The notes: a model not told the origin generated them from the letters alone. A DNA stretch of 64,000 nucleotides from Choricystis sp. odSpoLacu1 (GCA_958009055.1 OY253653.1:1116001-1180000); one strand, 5' to 3'; shown: positions 1 through 11,265, counted from the stretch's first letter. Program-made: numbers and translations.

Positions 1-1831
1 GGACGCCGCCCGCGCCGCCGTCGCGGCGTCGCTCGTTGCCAAAGCGTCGTCCCACCCGGCGCACGAGGCCGCGGTCCTGTTTTATGGGGCTAATGGTGAG
101 GAGGGAGGAGCGTGGGCATCTGTGTCCGAGGGAGGCTGTCCGAGGGAGAGACCTTTTGACTTTTTTCGACCCTCCCTCTTTTTCCCACCCACCCCACAGC
201 GACCGACAACCCCGCCCACGACGAGTCCGCCGCCAAAGGCCACCCCGACGCCTTCACCGGTATCGTGGTCTCCCCTGGTGGTGTGACCCCGCCCACTGCC
301 GCCACCGTGGCGTTTGTGCTGGGCGGAGGGGGGGGCGTCCCCGCGTCTCCGCCAGACCCACTCGACGCGTCGGTCGCGTCGGTCGACCTCCTCGCCCGCG
401 CCCGGGCCGCCCGCCCGGCCCTCGCCTCCCCCCGTGTCCCCACCCACGTCGTCCTGATTGGCGGGCCCAGCACGGCGGCGGCACCCACTGGCATGGATGC
501 TGACGAGGACGCGATCGCGGTGGCCGCGCGCCTCGACGACTTCGGTGGCGACCTGCTGGCCATCGTCGTGCCCCCCCCCCCCCACCGACGCCGCCGACGC
601 TGGCGACGTCAAGCACGAGGGCCAGGTACCCGCCCCCCCCCGCCCCCGACCCGCTCTCCGGGGTGAGGGCGGTGCTGGGGGCGGCCCCGCGCGCGGCCGC
701 AACGCTCGCGCGGACGCCCGCCACCCTCAGCGGCGCGCTGGCCGCACCCGCCGCCGCGCCCGCCGTCTACTACGCTGGCCCCCTGGCCCTCACTCCCGAG
801 GTGGCCATCCCGGTCAAGCTGACCAAAGCCCTGGCCAGGGAGAAGGCGCCGACCTGGGCGCCCGTGTGGCGGATGGGCGGCGACAGCAGTTTCGCGTTTC
901 ACGGCGGCCCCTCGTCCTCCACCACGCCCGCCACCTCGCCCACCTCCTTCCGCCCGGCCGCCCAGTACCGCGAACTCAACGATGATGGCGACCCCCTGGG
1001 CCCCCCCGTGGCGGCGGACGACGTTGTGCCCGCGTATCGGTATGGAGGCGATCTGGTTGTCCTCCCTCGCGAGGCACGCGCTGAGCTCGCCCTCGCCCCC
1101 CCCCGCGCCGCCTCCATCATTGGCTTCTGTGCGCCACCCGACGTGGCCGACCTCAACCCGGACGGTGTCTGGCTGGTGGCTCCCGGGGAAGGCGCAGGGC
1201 CGCACGCTGCTCTTTCCGCGGTCGCGCGTGCGGCCGCGGCAGCTGGCGTGGTGGCCGTCCTGCGCCTGGTGCTGCGCGACCGGGCGACGCCGAGGCTGTA
1301 TGCCGCGTTCCCCGCCCTGGGCGCGGAGGAGGATGAAGAGGAGGAGAAGAAAGAAGGCGCCGCCGCGCGCGGCCCCCCCCACCTCCACCCCCGACTGCTT
1401 CTACGCGGTCGCCCTCCCCTTTGCTGAAGACGTGCGCCACCCCACGTTCCCCCCGCTGGACGCGGTGGCCGACCGGGTGCCGTCGGCGGCGCAGGAGGAC
1501 GCCGCCCGCGCGCTGGTGTCCGCCTGGGCTCTCCCCCCCGCCGACATCGGCCCCGGCGTCCTCGCCAACCCGGCCCGGGCGCGGGAGCTGCTGGTGGCGG
1601 CCCGCGCCCTGGCGGGCGGCGGGGTGGAAGTGCCAGGGTGGGACGAGACAGCCCCAGGGGCGGCCCTGGTGCCGGCGCCGCGGTCGCATGACGCGGCCGC
1701 CGCGGAGGCCGCGTTTGGGACCGCGTTCGCGGTGACGAGGCCGGCGGAGGGGGAGGGGCCGGGGCTGGAGAAAGCCAGGGCCAAGGGTGGCGGGCGCGGG
1801 CGGGGGCGCGGGCGGGGGGCGCGTCAAGTAG
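1..1831 (+). CDS. KU80: Ku80 (XRCC5), 5'-truncated by window edge, with frame breaks
   Basis: Ku80 is one half of the Ku70/Ku80 ring that binds DNA ends and starts non-homologous end joining; it also acts at telomeres. The first exon (2-95) carries VLFYGANG; after an intron (96-199) the reading resumes with ATDNP, matching the vWA-domain motif LVLFGTDGTDNP of Ku80. The Ku core follows: YYAGPLALTPEVAIPVKLT (about 768-830), YRYGGDLVVLP, FCAPPDV, LYAAFPALG and FYAVALPFAEDVRHP (about 1400). A Gly/Arg tail ends at a TAG at 1829-1831. The frame changes four times, each time repaired by dropping one base from a run: C13 at 571-583, C9 at 633-641, C8 at 1373-1380 and G6 at 1814-1819. The last is least certain; without it the frame runs to 2067. 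The N-terminus lies outside the window. Family call is firm; integrity is not. Confidence 0.85.
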
Positions 1832-2072
1832 GGTGGGGAGAGAAGAAGTGGGCGTGTTTTCTTTGTGTCTGTCTGCGTGTGTGTGCAAAACTGAAAGCAT
1901 GTGCTAAGGAACCCAGGTGCACCCAGGAACCCAGGTTGGGGGCACACGGGCGGCCCCGGGGGGGCGCAAAATGTCTTTTTGTTTTGCGTTTTTTTCGGCG
2001 TTGCCTCCCACCCCTGCCCGCCCCACCTCCCCACCCCTTCCCCCTCGCCAAAAAAGAAAGCCCTTGAGCGGA
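1832..2072. other. Intergenic between Ku80 and tRNA-Arg
   Basis: No gene seen. The stretch begins with T/G-rich sequence (tgtttgtgtctgtctgcg) typical of 3' ends in this window, then carries imperfect direct copies of aggaacccaggt around 1907-1935. Confidence 0.4.
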
Positions 2073-2276
2073 CACCCCCACTGAGATTCGAACTCAGGAT
2101 CTTTGCCTTATTGCGAGGTCGCGGGTGGGTTGTGTCAGGGGGCGGGACAGGTGTGGGGGCAGAGGGGTGGAGACCCCCCCAAACGAACTCACCCGAACAC
2201 AACCCCACACACAAGCCCCACCCGTCAAAGAATTGCTCCTAGGAAAGCAACGGCCTGTCCACTGGCCTATGAGGGC
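2073..2276 (-). tRNA. tRNA-Arg(CCU) with a 131-nt intron
   Basis: Read on the minus strand. The 5' exon is 2276-2240 (37 nt): acceptor GCCCTCA, TA, D-arm GGCC-AGTGGACA-GGCC, G, anticodon stem TTGCT, loop start TTCCTA with anticodon CCT and A37. The 3' exon is 2108-2073 (36 nt): A38, stem GGCAA, variable AGATC, T-arm CTGAG-TTCGAAT-CTCAG, acceptor TGGGGGT, discriminator G. The spliced product is 73 nt with every arm at canonical length; the acceptor stem has two G-U pairs and the anticodon stem one. The intron (2239-2109) sits after position 37, the usual site for nuclear tRNA introns, but at 131 nt is long. CCA is not encoded, as expected for a nuclear tRNA. The A-box-like TAGGCCAGTGG and B-box TTCGAATC support Pol III transcription. 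Confidence 0.9.
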
Positions 2277-2282
2277 TCAAAC

Positions 2283-2313
2283 CTCTCTGTTTGGGGTTTG
2301 AACCCACAGAGAG
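2283..2313. other. tRNA-minihelix-like hairpin just 5' of the tRNA gene
   Basis: CTCTCTGT (2283-2290) pairs perfectly with ACAGAGAG (2306-2313). Inside, a short stem closes a 7-nt loop. On the minus strand the loop reads TTCAAAC with flanking GGG/CCC, which fits the B-box and T-loop consensus. The shape is that of an acceptor stem stacked directly on a T-arm, 6 bp upstream of the mature tRNA 5' end. It could be a tRNA remnant, a promoter element or chance. Confidence 0.5.
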
Positions 2314-2764
2314 ACTCAAAACGGTTTAAATCAAAAGCAACAGCACCGCTTGTCACACCGTCAGGCCACGTACGCGGGACTGCTACTAAACCGTCCCGCC
2401 TTCCGCGGTCCGCGGTCCAGGGCGCTCTTGCTGGGATGTCATAACTGCATTTTTGAGGTGTTTATGCTGTGATCAGGCGGGGCCCACCTCACCCCACCTC
2501 TGCGTGTTGCGCCACTGCTCCCCCCCGCGCAAGCGTGCGCGGGGGGGGGGGCTGATCAGGCTGATCAGCTGCTCGCCCTTTCTTGATTCGGCTCATCAAT
2601 CATGGTGTGTGTGCTCTACTCTCCTTGATCGACTCTCGCACTCTGGTCATCACACGGCCGAAGCGAAAAACCGACGCGGGTGCAAAACACTAGGTTCTGC
2701 GTTTTGATTGGCGATGGGTCGTTGAACAAACACGCTCCCTCTCCCTCCCCCCCGCCCAACTCCG
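2314..2764. other. Intergenic, tRNA to CLEC16A
   Basis: No gene recognised. It contains a G10 run (about 2541-2550), several copies of tgatcag (around 2470 and 2550-2570) and an A/T-richer patch near 2440-2460. It presumably holds the CLEC16A promoter. Confidence 0.4.
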
Positions 2765-5457
2765 ATGCCGCCCCGGTCTGATTCAGGCGGCTTCTGGGGC
2801 GGCCTGCTCGGCCTGGGGGGCGGTGGCGACGGGCGCGACGGGCGCGACGCGCCGCGCAACGCGCCGACCGAGTTTTCGTTGGCCGAGCTCAAGCGAACGC
2901 ACGCTGTGATGCTGGTGAGAGAGAGTGGTGGTGTGCTGTGTGCGTGCGTGTGTGCGTGACAACAGGAAAGGAGCGTTTGTTTCTCACGCTGCCTCCCTCC
3001 CCTCCCCTCCAGTCGCCCCTCCACACCACCACCCCCACCGCCGTCGTCGAAGCCCTGCGCCGCACCGCCGAACTGGTGGCCTGGGGTGACGTCCACGACG
3101 CGACCCTGGTGGACTATTTCTTAGAGGCGCGCGTGCTGGCCGCGGCCGCCGCCCTTGCGCGCACGCCCGCCGGTCGCTCTCCCCCGGTCGGCACCCAGCT
3201 CCTCCAGTCCCTCGCCATCCTCGTCTCCTCCCTGCGCTCGAGGCCCGCCCTCTACTACCTGTTCTCGGGGGGTGTCCTGGATGCCGTGTTGAAGGAGGAG
3301 TTTGATCTTGCAGCTGATGATGAATTGGTCGGCCACTACGTCGGCCTGTTAAAGGCTGTCGCCGCCCGCCTGGATGGCGCCACCGTGCAGTGCTTCTTCC
3401 ACGATGGCGCGCCGAGTACGGAGGGAGGAGCCCCCGGGGAGCCCTCGTTCCCGCTGTTTGCGCGCGCCGCAGAACTCGCTCACCACGCCGAACCCCTTGT
3501 CCGCGCCGCCGCCCGCGGCCTGCTGCTCAAAGTCTACTCCATTGACGACGCGGGCGTGCAAGCCTATGCCGCCCGCACCCCCGCCGGCCGGGCGGCTGCC
3601 AATGCCGCGGCAGCAGCCGTCGCCGACGCTGCAGCCGACCTGCGCTCCCGCCTGGGGCGCGACGACGCGGCGGGCGGGGGTGGCTCCTCCCTGGAGAATG
3701 CGGCCCGCGAGATCGAAGATGGCGCCGGCTTCGCGGCAGACGTGGCTGGGGCGAGCGTGGGAGGAGGGGGCGCCAGCGCCCAGGCCGACAGCGCGCCGCC
3801 ACCCGCGGTCGCAGCTCTCCTAGCGGACGCGCTGTGGTCCAAAGCGCTGGTGCCGGCCGTCATTGAGCCCCTGGCCGCGCTGGCGGGCCTGGCCGACGCC
3901 CGCCTTGACAGCAGCGACGATGACGAAGAAAGCACGGCAGGGGGTGTGCCGCGCGCCGCGCCACCGCCCCCCCCCACCGCCGCCCTGGCCGCGCGGGCCG
4001 CCCTGCACACCGCCCAGATTGTGCTGGCTACTGCACCAGACACCGACGTTGGCGCCGCCACCGCGGCCGCGTTGCTGCTGGGCGCGCCACGGCGACCCGC
4101 GACCGCAGCGCCGCCTCGCCGCGGCGCGCCACTGCCCCCTACCGCGCCCGACACGACGCCTCTCTTGGAAGCTTTAGCTGCCAGTGGCACCCTGGCAGCG
4201 TTGCGGTCGGCGGATGCGGCTCTGGCGTCGGCGGCTGCGTTGGCTGTTGCCACAGCAACCGCCGCGGGCGCAGAGGCGGTGCTGGCGGCGGCCGGCCTTC
4301 TCCCCGCCAAACGGCGGCAGCAGTGGGCTCTTCTGGGCCAGTTGACGGGGGGTGGGGAAGCGGGCGACGGTGGCACCACAACCACCCGCCCCACGTCTCC
4401 TCCCCCGCTGCCGCCCCCTCGCGCAGACTGGCGCGGAGAGCTGGCTGACGCTCTCGCCCGCTCCACCCTGGCCCCCGCCGCCGCGCGCGCAGCCGCCGCC
4501 ACCCTGCTGGCCACCGCGAATGATGAGGGGGGGAGTCAACCCGCTCGCGTGCGGGCGGCGCTGGGCGCGCACGCGCAACGCGCGCGCGCGGCACTCCGCG
4601 CCGCTGCCGCCCTCGGCCCCTGGGCGGACGCGTTGCCGTCCCTCGTCACAGCAGAGTGGGGCGTCACTCGGGCTGCTCTCCTGACCCCCCGCCTCCTGCC
4701 CACGCCCGCCGCGGTGGCGGCGTGGCGGTGCCCCGCCTCGGACGCCGACGCGGCGCGTGCAGCCTCCACCTCCCCCGAGCGTCCACCCGCCGCCCGGGCG
4801 CCGCCGTCGGCGCCGGCGGCACTGGACGCGTTGCGAGCGGTGCAGGCGGCCGTGCTGGCGGCGTTGGTGGGGGCGGCGGGGAGGGGGCAGAGGCTGCCGC
4901 CCGCGCCTCCCGCCGCGATCGCCGCCGCGCCCGCCGCCGTCGACCCCCCCGACGACCACCCCGCCCGCCTCATCGACCAGCACCAGTGCACCGTCGCTTT
5001 TTCCAGGGGGCAGGAGAGGCGCGTCGTGCTGGCGCGGGCGCGGGCGCGGGCGGAGTGTGTCGCTGCCGCTGTGCTTGCCGCCCCTGGTCCAGGCCCCACC
5101 GTGGGCCGCGTCCTGTGCGCGGCTCCCCTGCTGGGTGTCGCGTGTGAACCCGACGCGCGGCACGCGCGCTGGCTGCACGTGGCGGTGCGCCCGCCCGCGG
5201 GTGGGCTGGCCAAAGCTGCCGCCGGCACCGCTGGCGGCCGCACGCTGGCAGCTGCCTTGGTTGACGGACACTGGGTGCTGGCCTTTGCGGACGCAGCCGC
5301 TGCCGCCGACGCGGCGGCCGCGCTGGCGGCGGCAGCGGAGAAGGAGAGGGGGGCGCTGATTGCGGCGTTGGCACCGCTGCTGGAGGGTGGGGGTGAAGAG
5401 GACAGCGCGGCTGCCGATAGAATGGCCGCGCTGACTGTCGCTGGCCAGCCGAATTGA
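2765..5457 (+). CDS. CLEC16A / TT9-GFS9 family endosomal trafficking protein
   Basis: The family (CLEC16A/GOP-1 in animals, TT9/GFS9 in plants) acts in endosome and vacuole trafficking and mitophagy. Two exons: 2765-2914 and 3013-5457, phase 0, giving 864 aa, close to the plant length. The start is the ATG before MPPRSDSGGFWGGLLGL. The N-terminal FPL/TT9 domain is clear: FSLAELKRTHAV, WGDVHDATLVDYFLEA, LLQSLAILVSSL, LYYLFSGG, EEFDLAADDELVGHYVGLLKA, VQCFFHDG and LVRAAARGLLLKVYSIDD. The second half is Ala-rich and poorly conserved; a DDHPARLIDQHQC stretch near residue 670 resembles the later conserved block. One intron (98 nt) has gtgagag...cctccag borders. Confidence 0.85.
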
Positions 5458-5568
5458 TTTCTTGTGTCGTGAACAACACACTCTGGTGCAGCACCGCAGC
5501 ACAGACGGGGTTATGTAGTCGGGGCGCGGGTCTCCACACCGTTTCTTTGTAAAAACGCGCTCAACAAA

Positions 5569-5599
<31 letters not shown>

Positions 5600-5604
5600 C
5601 CAAC
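5458..5604. other. Convergent intergenic with CT microsatellite
   Basis: Short gap between the CLEC16A and SOS1 stop codons. It holds an imperfect (CT)n tract at about 5570-5600 and no gene. Confidence 0.5.
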
Positions 5605-6347
5605 TCACTCACCCTGCGTCCGCCGCACGGCGGGCGGGTCGACATGCCGCATGGTGGGCACCGCGGCGACGGGCGGGCGCGCGGCCCCAGGGTCGGGCAC
5701 TACAGCCCCCAACCCCGCCTCCACCGCCGCGCGCGCGGCAGTGGCGCCGCCCACAGCCGCCCGCTCATCGACGACGGGTAGGGCGGCCGGCAACAAGGGG
5801 TCCCGCCCCCGCCCCGGGCGGGAGGACAGGAGAGGGGGCGCGGGCGGCGCGCCCGCGACACTGCTGCCGCCGCTGCCGCCCCCACCACCACCACCCGCGT
5901 GGTGCATCATGTGGGCAGGCGCGGGCGATGACAGCGCCTGCATCAGTTCCCGCCTCAGGCTGGCCCCCGTGGCCGCGCTGACGGTGACGGCCGAGTCGGA
6001 GGTGTGTGCCCCGCGGCGCGGCGCGCGCAAAATAGCGCGCGGTGGCGCCGCCGTCGGCCGCGCGGGCGACAGGCGGCCATCATCCGAGGGCGGCGGCGTC
6101 CCCCGAATGATCGACTCCGCCACCGAGTCGTGAGCCACGGTGGCCAGCCCAAACGCGCGCGCGCCGGCTGAGGGCGTCGCCGCGCGCGCCGACGCGCCGC
6201 GCCACGACGCGGTCAGCGCCCCCGTGGAACGGGGGGGGGGGGGAGTCGGACCGCATGCCGCCAACTGACGGCGGCCGCGTGGAGGCCGACTCGAACGCGG
6301 AGGTGGGGCGGCACCCGACGGAGCGGCGGCCCGGGGCGTCGCGGCCA

Positions 6348-6382
<35 letters not shown>

Positions 6383-9300
6383 ACCACCATCATCGTCCTC
6401 CACCAGTTCGTCCAGGCTGCCGGCCGGCATGTGGAACACGCGGCAGCGTTCAAGTGCGGAATACACGGCGGGGTCGGGGGGCAGCATGACGCCGGGGCCA
6501 GTGATGGCGGGCGCGCCTGCCGGGGGCGGCCCGCCGGCCGCGCCGGCACCACGTCCGCGCGCGGCCAGCCGCGCGGCACGCCCCGTCACCAAAAAGGCGG
6601 CCCCCGCGACACGCAGCGTGCCTCCCGGTGGGACGTCTTCTTCGCGAGCCCCCCTGAACACGGTGTCCACGTCGGCGTGGGGGCGGCCCTCCAGGGCGGG
6701 GCCTCCGCGCGCGAGCGCCAGCCCGACCGCCGCCGCGCGCCACGCGGCCGCGCGCGCGCGCGCTCGCTCCCACTGATCGCCGCCTCCAGCGCTGCCACCG
6801 GCACCCGATACGCCAGCACAACGGATGCCGCCGTCGCCGCCACATCGTGGGGGCAGTGCAGCAGGGCGGGGGCGGCAAACAGGACGGCCCCCGCGCCCGC
6901 CGTGGCGGCGGGCGGCGCGTCGCCAGCCGCCGCCACCAGCGCGCCCGGCCCAAGCCTCCCCGCCGACCCCGCCCGCGCAAACGAGGGGGGGGACGCTCTG
7001 ACGGTGGACGCCACCCGCGCAGAGGGGGTGCCCCCCGCCAGGCTGGCGCCAGGGGGCGCGGGCTGCAGCAGCACAACGCCCGACAGGATGACGGTGACAA
7101 CGTCGGCGCGGGTGCCCACCGTGCACAACGCGTCCCCCTCTTGAGCCAGGACCAGGGACGACGCACGCACGACCGCGTGTGCATCGCCTTCATCCAGGCC
7201 ACGCAGCAGGGGGTGCGCCCGCAGCACGGCCTGCGGGCGGCGCTTGAGCGGCGGGCGCGGCGGCGCAAAGTGCAGCTTCTTCATCTTCATTTCAATCAAC
7301 GCATTCATTTCGTCCCTCTCTGCGTCGGCCAGCAGGCCGGTGCGGGCGACGTCAGCGACGCGCCGTTCTTTGACGAGGAGCAGGGCTTGCGCCAGTTGGC
7401 GCGTTTTGATGGCGCGCACGGTGTCTGGCCACCCGGCGCGCAGGCGCGCGAGCGCGGCCGCGGCACGTGACACCTGGGCCGCCGACTCGGCCAGCACCTG
7501 GCGTGCCACGTTGGCCTTCACCTCATCCAGCAGAGCGTCCACGCCGGAGGACCGGGGGGCGAGGCGGGTGCTGAGACCGTCGTCGTCAAGGCCGCCGCCC
7601 GCGACGCTGCCGCCGCGCGCGCGCCGTCCGTCCGCCCACACGTCCACAAAGTCGGCGGCCGTCACGTCGTGCGCGTGAATAAAAGCCAGGAACAGTATGG
7701 CGCGCCTGTCGAGGGCGGCAGTCAGGGCGGCGTGGGCGGGGCGCGCGAGCCATGGCCAGTCTGCGCGCGAGGCCAGCACCGCTGTCCACTTGGGGACACG
7801 CAGCGACGGCGCCAGCAGATCAAAATCGCACAGCGGCCTACCCACCGCGTCGGCGGCTGCATCCGCCGCCCGCCTCAAGAAGAAGACGGCGGACGAGTTG
7901 ATGTAGGCGTCGGCAAAGAGGTCGTCGTAGGTCGCCCTCACTGCAGCCAAAAAGCGCCCCCTCCTCTCGGCCAGCAACGCGCCCCTGTTGAGGCGGGCAG
8001 CGACGGAGCGTTCTCGCTCGACGGCGGCGGCGGCCCGTGCGGCGGCGGCGGCCGCGTCGGGCGGGGGTGGAGGGGGCGGGAGGCCGAGCTCTGATTTTGT
8101 CCACAGCAGGTCGCCCCGCTCCGCCGACGCGAGGTGGCGCCCCCCACCGTTGGCGGCGCCACCGCCGCCGCCGCCGCCAACCGTGAACCGGGGGGTGCGG
8201 GTGCGACCGCACGCGACGGCGGCCGTCAGCGCGCTCCACGCGCGGCCGGCGGCGGAGTGGTGCGCGTCGCTGGGGACGCCGTCACCGCCGCAGCCGCCGT
8301 GCACAGAGACGTACCGTTCCAGCACCGCCTTCGCGTCCAGGGTGGACAGGTCGCCCACAGCCCGCCAGTCGGGGTCGCCCAGCAGGTCGTCGGATGCCGC
8401 CAGGGCGGCCGCGTCGTCGCCGCGAGCTTCGACGCCGCGCAACAATTGACGCAGGAAGGAACGCCGCACAGACGGCGGCTTGGTGGCCCCCAGCGCGCGC
8501 AGCAGCCACGGCATGGACACGCCCTGGACGAGCAGGGTGAGGGCGGCGACAGCGCTCATGTACCAGACGCAGAGGACACCGAACGAGCGCGTGTCGGCGG
8601 TGGGGGCGGACGCCGAGTCGAGGTGCACGAAAAGGGAGAGCGCGAGGCCGACTGCACCGTGCAGGCCCGACCACGACAGGATGACCATGTCTTGGAGGGA
8701 GAGGCCGTAGGCGGCGCGCACGAGCAAGGGTGAAAACAGGATGAACATGACGATGCGGACAAGGAGGAGGTAGACCCACAGCAAAAGCGCATACGGCAGC
8801 TCCCTCAAATTGATGTCTGTGATTTTTGGGTCGCTCAGGTTCAGATAAATCCTCGACGCGATCACCGCCCCACTCAGCACAAAGATGACGGTGTTGGCCA
8901 CATACTCCAGCACGTCCCACACGACGGCCAGGGAGCCTTCGACGCGGCGGGAGACGTGGTTGGAGCCGAAGGCTGACATCCACAGCCCCAGCGCGACGAC
9001 CGCCAGCACGCCCGACACTTTGAGCACGCGGTCGCCGACGAGGTAGGCGAAGAAGGCGGCGACGACGGTGAGCATGATCTCGGCTTCGGGCTCGTTGTAC
9101 ATGTAGCGCAGCCAGAAGGTGGTGAGGCAGCCGACGATGAGGCCGACGGCGACGCCTCCGAATGCCAGCCTGATAAAAGTGACCGTTGTTTCACCCGCAG
9201 TCGGGGGCGTGCCCCCCGCCACAAACTGGCGCAGGATGAAGAACAGGACGTAAGCGGTGCCATCGTTGAGGAGGGCCTCGAGGTCGACGATTGTGCGCAG

Positions 9301-10061
9301 GCGTTTGGACAGGCCACACGATTTCAGCACCGCCACGACGGCCACGGGGTCGGTCGCCGAAAACATGGCCCCAAACAGGGCGCACTGGGGCCAGTTCCAG
9401 CCATGGGGAAAGGTGTACTTGACCAGGGCGGCGGTGGCGGCTGTGCCGACGAGGACGCCTGGACAGGCCAGCAGCAGCGCGGACGGCATCTGGCGCCGCA
9501 CCGCGTGCCACTCCAGGGCGGAGGCGCCCGCGTATAGCAGAGTGGGCAGGAAGCCTGCCAGTAGGAGGTCGGGGGGGATGGCTTCCCAGGCGTGGATCCC
9601 CGGGCCGAGGAGCGGGGCGGCCGACGCAAAGGTTTCGGCCGCGACGCCGAGGATGAGGCCCCACACCTGTGGCAAGAGGAGGGATGTGGAAACAGTATGT
9701 GAGTGTGTGTGTGTGTGTGTGTCGTTGGTGTGTGTCTGGCGGCCGCGGCGTGGCGGGCGTCCCCCCCGGCCGAACCTCTTTTGCAGGACAAAATGACGGC
9801 AAACGAAAAAATGTGCGTCGGCGCAGCGCATGCCCCCGAATTTCACCCCCGAATCCCACCCTCCCCACTCACCAGCAACAACGCTGTGTATGGCACGTGT
9901 CGCGCCAGCACGTGCAGCGTGAACACGCCGATGAGCAGGACGATGGTGAAAAAGAAGAGTGTGTCCGTGGCCTCTATTTCATGCGCGTGCGACTCCACCG
10001 TCTCTGCCAGCCGGCGCAGGACGGCGGTGGGGTAGTCGCAGCACGGGGAGGGCACGGCCAT
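5605..10061 (-). CDS. SOS1: SOS1/NHX7-type plasma-membrane Na+/H+ antiporter
   Basis: Exports Na+ in exchange for H+ (CPA1 family). Exon 1 is 10061-9873 (63 codons, first membrane span LFFFTIVLLIGVFTLHVLA). Exon 2 begins at 9666 after a 206-nt intron containing a (GT)n tract. The transport domain has about 12 membrane spans and the motifs FSATDPVAVVAVLK and DLEALLNDGTAYVLFFIL. A long cytosolic tail includes a cyclic-nucleotide-binding-like fold (LRAHPLLRGLDEGDAHAV, VTVILSGVVLL) as in plant SOS1. Two frame breaks lie in the tail: one in or near a CG-dinucleotide run at about 6750-6770 (two extra bases) and one at G13, 6231-6243 (one extra base). Corrected length is about 1415 aa, longer than the usual 1150. 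The tail has ten Asp in a row (about 6350-6380) and ends RRTQGE. Confidence 0.88.
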
Positions 10062-10166
10062 CGCGTAGAACGGGGCGCTTAGAGCCGCCGCATGCGCGTT
10101 TTTGTTCTGTTTGTTTGGCACTGCGCTCGACTTTCTTTCCATCCCTGTTTTTCAACCGCGCGGCCA
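10062..10166. promoter_or_regulatory. Divergent promoter region, SOS1 / thioesterase
   Basis: Only about 105 bp separate the two start codons of these divergently transcribed genes, so control elements must be shared or overlap. The right half is T-rich (tttttgttctgtttgtttgg). No named motif recognised. Confidence 0.45.
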
Positions 10167-11017
10167 ATGCTCTCCCGCCTGCACCGCGTCGCGGGCGGCG
10201 CCCTGCTGCCGTCCATCGCTCGCCGTGCCCTGGCGGCGGCCACCCCTGGCGCCGGCGGCGAGGGCGGGGGCGGCAAGTGGCGCATGCTGCGCGAGCAGGG
10301 GCACGACGTCAACCCGTGCAACAGTCGGTGAGTTTGGTTGTGTGCGCGTGGAGGCTGTGTGGGTGGCCTGCGCTGGGTGGAGGGACGCGGGGAAGGTGGG
10401 AGGTGGCGGGCAGCGTCCAACACCACACCCCGACCCCCAACCCCCCCATCCCCACCCACCCACCCTCAAGCCTCCACCCCGGCGCCGCCACCGGCGAAAT
10501 CCCCATCGACGTCGCCTCCCCCGAAGTCTCGGTCCAGGAAGCCTACACCCCTGAATCCCGGTGTTTCGGGTGTGGCCCCTCTTCTGACGCGGGGCTGCGC
10601 CTGCGCTCGTTCCGCGGTGGCGACGGTGCCCTGGTGGCCCGCACGTCCCTCGACCCGGCCTACCAAGCCTTCCCCGGCATCATCAATGGTGGCATCGTGT
10701 CCGCCCTGTTTGACTGCCACGGCAACTGGACGGCGGCGGTGGCGTTGATGGACAGGGCGTGTTTGCCGAGGCCCCCGCTCACGCTGACTGCAGAGCTTTT
10801 GGTCAACTACAGAGAGCCGACGCCGCCCAACACGCCGCTGACGGTGCGGTCGACGGTGGTGCGGATCAAAGAATCATCGTCCCCGGGGTCGGGCAAGGCG
10901 AGTGTGCATGTGGATCTCACACTCCACGCGGGCGGGGGCGCGGGGGGGCCGCCGGAACGCCTGCTGGCGACGGCGTCCGGCATCTTCAAAAAGTTGGGCG
11001 CGTTGAGGGCGTTGTGA
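10167..11017 (+). CDS. PaaI-type hotdog-fold acyl-CoA thioesterase, probably organellar
   Basis: Predicted to hydrolyse acyl-CoA thioesters. Exons 10167-10327 and 10471-11017; the split CG|C codon keeps phase, giving 235 aa. The core shows CFGCGPSSDAGLRLRSF, then PGIINGGIVSALFDCHGNW, the hotdog helix with its GGI turn, and LTAELLVNYREPTP. The N-terminus MLSRLHRVAGGALLPSIARRA is an Arg-rich amphipathic targeting peptide, mitochondrial or plastid. Substrate cannot be told from sequence. Confidence 0.8.
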
Positions 11018-11265
11018 TGAGTGAAGAGTGTGTGTGTGTCTTGTTTGTGAGAGAGAGAGAGAGGAGAGAGAGCAGTTTTTTTTGTGTGTGCTGCCGTCTT
11101 TGTTTTGTTTGTGAGCAACCAAAAAGAGAACTCCCCCGCAGAGACATGAAAAAACACACGCGTTCCGTTTCTTTTTTGCACACACACACACACTCTCGGC
11201 CAGGAAAATAAAACATAAACGCAAAAAAAAATCAACCTGGGAAAACAAAAACACACGATCCTCTC
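11018..11265. other. Convergent intergenic
   Basis: Gap between the thioesterase and NOP2 stop codons, rich in GT, GA and A tracts; no gene seen. Confidence 0.4.

Noticed and set aside
626..730. Intron in Ku80 after GDVKHEGQ
   Set aside because: Acceptors at 667 and 730 leave the wrong phase, and residues upstream of 730 (ARTPATLSGAL) align with Ku80; correcting the C9 run gives a continuous frame instead.
1832..2067. Ku80 reading to the later stop at 2067
   Set aside because: The extra residues are low-complexity and run nearly into the tRNA; an earlier TAG at 1829-1831 after one G correction gives a normal basic tail.
6255..6776. Plus-strand protein with a Ser run opposite SOS1
   Set aside because: Shadow frame of the Asp repeat and tail of SOS1 on the minus strand.
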